This document shows positions 58,779 through 64,000 of a stretch of 64,000 nucleotides of DNA, one piece after another. The stretch is from positions 112,271,135-112,335,134 of the forward strand of contig CM054180.1 in the NCBI GenBank assembly GCA_028829895.1. The letters are read 5' to 3'. Below the pieces are notes generated by a model that made no database searches, had not been told where the DNA came from, and saw only the letters and a list, made by a program, of their open reading frames with translations. The number at the start of each line of letters is the position of its first letter. Positions within the stretch are counted from its first letter, which is position 1. Origin of the DNA: Sinotaia quadrata. Its lineage: Eukaryota; Mollusca; Gastropoda; Architaenioglossa; Viviparidae. Both the position numbers and the translations under genes were made by a program.

Positions 58779-58853
58779 GTGATTGTAGAACAGAGTTATT
58801 AATCTTGCTAGGATACAGGTAACACAACAGGTGATATCCCAGTGAGTAATCAT
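58779..58853 (-). other. Candidate 5' UTR exon of TRIM-B
   Basis: On the minus strand the exon is predicted to end CAC at 58,779, before donor GTAAGTTTA. It is in the right place and orientation to be spliced to the acceptor 8 nt ahead of the TRIM-B start codon. The block is conserved at 1.1 kb. The start is unknown, and no open frame is expected. Confidence 0.45.
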
Positions 58854-58854
58854 T

Positions 58855-58872
58855 CACGTGATTCAACACGTG
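58855..58872 (-). promoter_or_regulatory. Twin E-box promoter module of TRIM-B
   Basis: CACGTG at 58,855 and again at 58,867, with 12-bp spacing as at 1,187 and 1,199. Conserved CCGGTGATAGG and CACTGCCCAA lie further upstream of the gene, which points to a shared core or proximal promoter. Confidence 0.5.
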
Positions 58873-58949
58873 ACCTCACTACTCCGGTGATAGGGTTCCG
58901 TACTATCACTGCCCAAAATAATGTCACACTTGTCAGTAAGACACTATAA

Positions 58950-59705
58950 GTGGGCGACGCTTTCGGCTTTATCTGATTTCGCTCCAAAGTAGAATAGGGT
59001 CGAGTATGGTGGCGAGGGGTGGGTTTAGCAGAGAGTAGAGGCTACCGGTACTTTACTCGCGGTAATGGGCTATTGGGAACTTTATAATTTATAGATTTAT
59101 TTTGCTTCTGGACGAAGTAATTATGTTATATAATTTTCATTTACACTTACATGTTTCTTTTATCATTTTAAAATGTATTATTATTATTACTATGCACATT
59201 GATACTCTTATTACCAGTACAACACATATTGATATCACGATTACTACCATTAATATCGTTGAAATTTTGTCCTGTCATTTTTTCTTTCTCTTATGCAGCA
59301 TTTATTAATGTACTATATTTTATTTTGACTTTAATGTGATTGTTATTATTAATAATAATTACATGAAATAATTAAACCGAGTTAAGTGGAATCAGAAATT
59401 CTCGGTTTGTTAGCTCATAGTTGAATTATTTTTAAGCAGCCATCCTGCACCTTAGTTTAATTGGATTACCTCCCTTTCTGTACGTATGATTTATTATTTT
59501 AGTGTTTTGTGCAGCGGATGTGCAATGATCAGTTTATTTATGTTATTCGAACTTTCAGATCAGTGCTGCCTAAGGGGAAGGGATAATTAGTCGTGTACTC
59601 TTAGCAATGTTACCAGAATGTTGTTTGTATTTTAAAAAAATTGCTTAACTTTTCATTCTGATACCTAGTGATGTACAATTTTAATAAAATGTATTCGAGT
59701 GTTAA
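58950..59705. other. Upstream of TRIM-B, nothing recognised
   Basis: AT-rich, with no domain-bearing frame. Confidence 0.4.
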
Positions 59706-59708
59706 TAT

Positions 59709-60590
59709 TGTATAAATTTGCTGCCTGTGAAAGGGTTTTATTTTGATTGTTATTTCATGATAAATATTTTATATTAATAAATATTTCTCCACATGCATTA
59801 ATAATTTTCCTTACAATTATTAACAACAATCACCCTCGACGGGGATTTCATCTTTGCAGTCTGGAGTGACTAAGTCAAGCCCTGGAAAATGCAATGTCCA
59901 AAACCTCCCTTCCCAGTTGTTACGTGTCCAAAGTAAAGGCACTTAAATGAACTACCGCATCAGTGAAATTCTCCTTCTACCTTCGCCCCACACATACTCC
60001 AGTTGCCAGTAACAGAGAACCTATTTCCTAAAAATATGCGAGACCGTCATGTCAGTTGTTACGTCATTGGCAGAGCCCCCACCCCTGTTAACTACACATT
60101 TACCTCCTTTAAGAACAACGAAAGTGGATAGGTAAAATTCAACAATTTATTAAAAGAAAAAAATTAAATTAAAAATCAAGTTACAGTTAGAATAGTCGTA
60201 TCAATCACACTTAAGGCAAAAAATACAGAGATAGCAGATCTCTCAAATGCTCATTACAATAAGCTCTTCAATTAGAAAATATAGTCATTAATTAGTTTTA
60301 TAGAACAATTACTAGGAACTTAATCAATCAAAATTTGTCATCAATACTCAGTCACTACAATGACTATAATAGAAGAGAATCAGAATATTAGAAATTTATA
60401 ATAATCAAAGAAACAATACAGACACATTGAACCAGCATAAGTATGATTCACCTGGTGTGTTTACGTGTGTTGAGCAGCTGGTTGGTTTGAGAATAACGGA
60501 TATCAATGCCAGGCCTGGAAGAGTCTGGATAAACCTGGTGAGTTAAACTGTCACAGTTCTCAACACAATATAAAGTTTCAGTTCACAGTT
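59709..60590. mobile_element. Diverged relative of the insertion at 11,765
   Basis: It shares the order of several phrases with 11,765-12,740: CTG-CTGTGAA near the start, TTACAAT, a CTGG-GTGACTAAGTCAA-CCCTGG-like stretch, AACAATTTATTAA followed by A-rich sequence, and GATTCACCTG near 60,450. The similarity is patchy. The far end and target duplication were not found; a long (CA)n lies where the similarity stops. Confidence 0.4.
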
Positions 60591-60592
60591 CG

Positions 60593-60715
<123 letters not shown>

Positions 60716-61229
60716 CACTTTCAGTTTCAGTTTTGATCACAAATATCCTAGGGTAGATCTTGTCTCTAGAAGATACCTGCAGGCGTGTTGGGTCCTTCCC
60801 TCCACCCTGTGGTGCATGCAGTTATGTAATCAGAGCACTCTGATTATGTGAGATGTCTTATGCAATACTCATTGACCCATGGAAAATGATGCTATTCAAT
60901 TTAGCATGCCATTCTTCCATATCATTAGCCTTATCACAATTTCTTACAGTTTAGTTATGACCTTCTTAAAATTTAGGTAAAAAAATCATACATTATAATT
61001 AAATATTTACAAATTAATTATAATATAGGTGGATTGCATTTTCGACTTTACAATGCCAATTTGAAATTTGTGTATTAGAGACTGTTCCTCTCTATTTCCA
61101 TTGAAAATAAGTAGGAGTATATTTGTTTTACCAAATATCATCACAAGATCCTCCAGTCAGCTTGGTAAGATGAAATTACTTTTATAATCAAGAACAAACC
61201 CTCCACCAACCCTTAGGCTTTAATTGTTT

Positions 61230-61500
61230 TCTTTGTCTGGTATATTTATATGTGATGGTATCCATATTATTTTAATCTCACAACCGTTATCATTTAGATT
61301 TTTATTTAATTTAGTGGCAGATAGCCAATGTCTGGTTTCCTCCCACTGAGATTTTGGAGTAGAGCTATGTTTGAGAGTGAGTCGGTGGCTATGAAACATT
61401 TATTATGATCAAGTTTGTTTTTCATTGCATAGAAAATACCAATCGGAATATCCATTATTTCCACTGTGAAGAGTGTTGTCCTACAAGTCTGAGACAAATA
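61230..61500 (-). pseudogene. LINE RNase H domain remnant
   Basis: The minus-strand frame has FIATDSLSNIALLQN, then after a stop IKIIWIPSHINIPDKE. These are the TDS and the H-containing (IPSHxNIxGNE) motifs of RNase H domains in Jockey/I-type non-LTR retrotransposons. It may derive from the same family as 56.6-57.9 kb. It is inactive. Confidence 0.7.
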
Positions 61501-62560
61501 TCTCAGCTATTAGTTGAGTACTCCCTTAATCTTACCAGACAATGGGTTATGTGAATGTTCTTGTATACCTTTATCAAGTCTGTATAGTTGTCATCTGAGT
61601 TCAGGATATAACCTTTTAAAATAATTCTGGGAAGTTAGTTACATCAAAAGTTTCAAACTAACTGTCTGGGCTGGTGGCAGTTGCCACAAAGATATGTCTA
61701 GATGAAAAATCGGAAAGGCTTCATTTTTTTTTGCATAAATTTTCTATTTCTTTTGTCTTCTGTTTAATATAAGGATTTTGACCTGCATATATTTTTTAAG
61801 AGTTGTCATTTTCTTTCTTTGATAATTAATTGTATTGGTTTCTAAACACTCTCAGATATATAGATAATATTTGGATATTTTCAGTGGAATATCAAAAGTA
61901 ACAATATTAGCAATGCTTAATTTATTAGTAGTTATTTCCTTGTTGTGATGCTGGGAAGTAACTCTTGTTTAATTAGAACCGAAGTGTTGATAACCATTTA
62001 TTTTTTTTCCTACTCCTTACAAGCTAAAACCCCTTGAAGGGACAATTTCCAATTCAAGCTGTTAAGATGTGTGGTCACCAGGCATGGCTTACTGTTGTGA
62101 ATGAGAGAAGTGGACAAGGTGGAGAATTTCCAACCAGACTGTTAATTCCAATCAATATTAGTGATTGACAGGCAGTAGCTCAGGGAAGGGAAACAGATGG
62201 CTCCTTTGAAGTAGGATAGGTCCCAATTGGAAAACGCTAGGTGCACAGTTGTGAACACAGGTATTGAAAGTGTAAATGCATGGTTCCAGTTAATTGACAC
62301 ATGAGTTTATAAAAACTCAGTCATGCTTTTTTACAATTACTTACAACAAAATATTTGAGCAGTCTGGTAGAAGCAACTGATAGCCAGTGGTAAGATGTAA
62401 TAAATAATGTGATAATGGAATTTAATGCTAAATGTATGCATTGATTTGATATATGTCAGATGTTTGATTAATCCATTAATATGTATAATTTTATGTTAGA
62501 CATTATGTATTGGTGAAGGAAGCATGTATGAGGGATAATAATTCTCTTGCAGGCATTAAT
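61501..62560. other. Intergenic, nothing recognised
   Basis: AT-rich with no domain-bearing frame. Part may belong to the LINE remnant on its left. Confidence 0.35.
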
Positions 62561-62639
62561 GTTGAATGACTGGAGTGAGAATGAGAGATAGTGTAGAAAA
62601 CTATGGAATAGAATCTAAGCATCGCACTCAATGTTGTTG

Positions 62640-62870
62640 CAGGAGAGCCTTCATCCTTCTTTACAGCTACAGCTTCGACTTTCATCGTTCAGCTGTCTGC
62701 TTCTCTTTTGGCTTTGGCTTCTTGTTGATGTCCTTGATGCAGAAACCAGTGACGTGATTACGTCTTGGGAGACATCTGTAATCGTCAGACTTCTGTCTAC
62801 TACTGAAATCCAAGGTGGTGTGAGTGCCGACAACAAATTGTCATTGTTGTCCTATTACCAGATGATCTAG
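62640..62870 (+). other. Possible terminal exon of an unassigned gene
   Basis: After an acceptor-like GTTGTTGCAG at 62,632-62,641 the plus-strand frame is open to a stop at 62,870. It has a hydrophobic stretch (SCLLLFWLWLLVDVL) and higher GC than its surroundings. AATAAA occurs about 300 bp downstream near 63,177. No domain is recognised. It could equally be a non-coding RNA exon or a chance frame. Confidence 0.2.
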
Positions 62871-63608
62871 CATGCTCAATAGACTTTACATGATTGAAAT
62901 GGATCCTGGTGTTGTGCTGACTGTAAAACTTTCTACGATTTCTCTACAATGCAGTATATGCACAACAGTTCATTAACTCATTTTAATTATCTCTACCTTT
63001 CTCTCTTTTCCAAACTCTTGATAGAACTGTAACTCTGATTAGAGATTGTTCCTTCAAATAGTCAGTGCAGAATATCGATTGTGTTGGAGAAAAGACTTGA
63101 AACTAGAACATTAATGTAAATACCTGAACTGTTTCAAACTTAGTTATATTTTGTGATTGATATATATTATTTTATAATAAATCTTTATATTTTGTTAAAT
63201 CCTTCTTACGCATGTTCATTGATACATGAGTAGTCAGTGGGTGGAGGGGGGCTCGTGAGTCAATTGTTTGGATGAAAGTTAGTAAACTGTGAAATTACAT
63301 TACTCCTAAAGTAGGAAGTTCCACCTGCGAACAGATAAATTATGTGATGGTAGTACGTTACTTATAGTGGCATATGAGTGGGGAATTCATGTTTGAAACG
63401 AATCCTAAACTTAACAACTGATAAGTGATTATGTTTATAAAATGATAAAGGAATTCATAAATAATAATCATAATCATAATAGAGGCCAAACATACTATAA
63501 TGGCCACACTTGTTAAAGATTGCTATCATATATTCAGCAAAAATATTTTTTCTCTAATTGCTGATTCATGTTCAACTTACTTTTATTTACTAGCAGTATG
63601 CACGCGCG

Positions 63609-63658
<50 letters not shown>

Positions 63659-64000
63659 TGTGTGCGTGCGTGCGTGCGTGCTTGTTTGCACATATAACGT
63701 AAAATGACATGCAAGCTTTTTTTCTACTGTAGTAGTATTTGAACCATCCCTTTACATTTACCTTATTGTAGGGTACACCAAAATCATAACTTCACACAAA
63801 CACACACAGAGACACGCACTCAGAAAGAGAGAGTGACACTTGGAGAATCAAATAACTCACACATTGTCAATAGAAAGTAGGATGTGTCTCAAAGAGCAAT
63901 TTTTATAGGGACAGAAATGATAAAGCATAATTAATTTGGAATAAATTATGATGATACATTGATGTCATGATAGACCATGCAAAATTTTGTGGCAAGCAAA
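62871..64000. other. Right end, nothing recognised
   Basis: AT-rich with a (TG)n run at 63,610-63,656. No supported gene. Confidence 0.4.
63610..63656. repeat. (TG)n microsatellite
   Basis: About 23 TG units, followed by GTGCGTGCGTGC. Confidence 0.9.

Overview
The window looks like invertebrate animal DNA, most likely from a lophotrochozoan such as a mollusc (an inference). It is AT-rich, full of (CA)n, (ATC)n and (TC)n microsatellites, and has no operons and no recognisable tRNA or rRNA. The genes are broken into exons with GT..AG borders. The retroelements include a restriction-like-endonuclease (R2/R4-like) LINE, a Jockey-like LINE and Ty3/Gypsy-type LTR elements. No species can be named from sequence alone.

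The real genes are two paralogous minus-strand TRIM-type E3 ubiquitin ligase genes, TRIM-A (coding exons from 26,497 down to 10,629) and TRIM-B (from 55,584 down to 46,206). Each has one large exon encoding RING, two B-boxes and a coiled coil. Three small exons follow, each ending on a codon boundary, that together encode a Neuralized homology repeat (NHR). The two genes sit in tandem segmental duplicates: 3' flank, terminal exons, introns and first coding exon align between about 2.87-26.56 kb and 37.96-55.64 kb. A conserved 5' module (two CACGTG boxes 12 bp apart, followed by a strong splice donor) lies upstream of TRIM-B at 58.8 kb and again at 1.1 kb. The 1.1-kb copy must belong to a third unit whose body lies left of the window. 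A weaker single-box match at 36.3 kb is the candidate 5' exon of TRIM-A.

Intron 1 of TRIM-A (14.5-25.4 kb) is a transposon graveyard. A 5'-truncated RLE-type LINE (16.5-17.6 kb) is followed directly by a second copy of the same LINE. That second copy has been split by three solo LTRs, each with an exact 5-bp target-site duplication: GATAC, AAGTC and CACAT. The second and third LTRs belong to one family and lie in opposite orientation. Intron 2 of TRIM-A holds another LTR-type insertion (11,765-13,759, duplication ATATG), proven by the empty site in TRIM-B. Intron 1 of TRIM-B holds a decayed Ty3/Gypsy element (49.6-53.2 kb). A solo LTR of that family (43,607-44,943, duplication TTGCC) and a truncated one (27.5-28.6 kb) lie elsewhere.

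The stretch 28.6-36.3 kb is mostly unassigned, with a GC-richer block at 30.4-32.6 kb. The right end (55.7-64 kb) holds a Jockey-like LINE reverse-transcriptase remnant, the TRIM-B promoter module, a LINE RNase H remnant and a possible unassigned terminal exon at 62.6 kb. All exon borders, duplication limits and repeat limits were read by eye.
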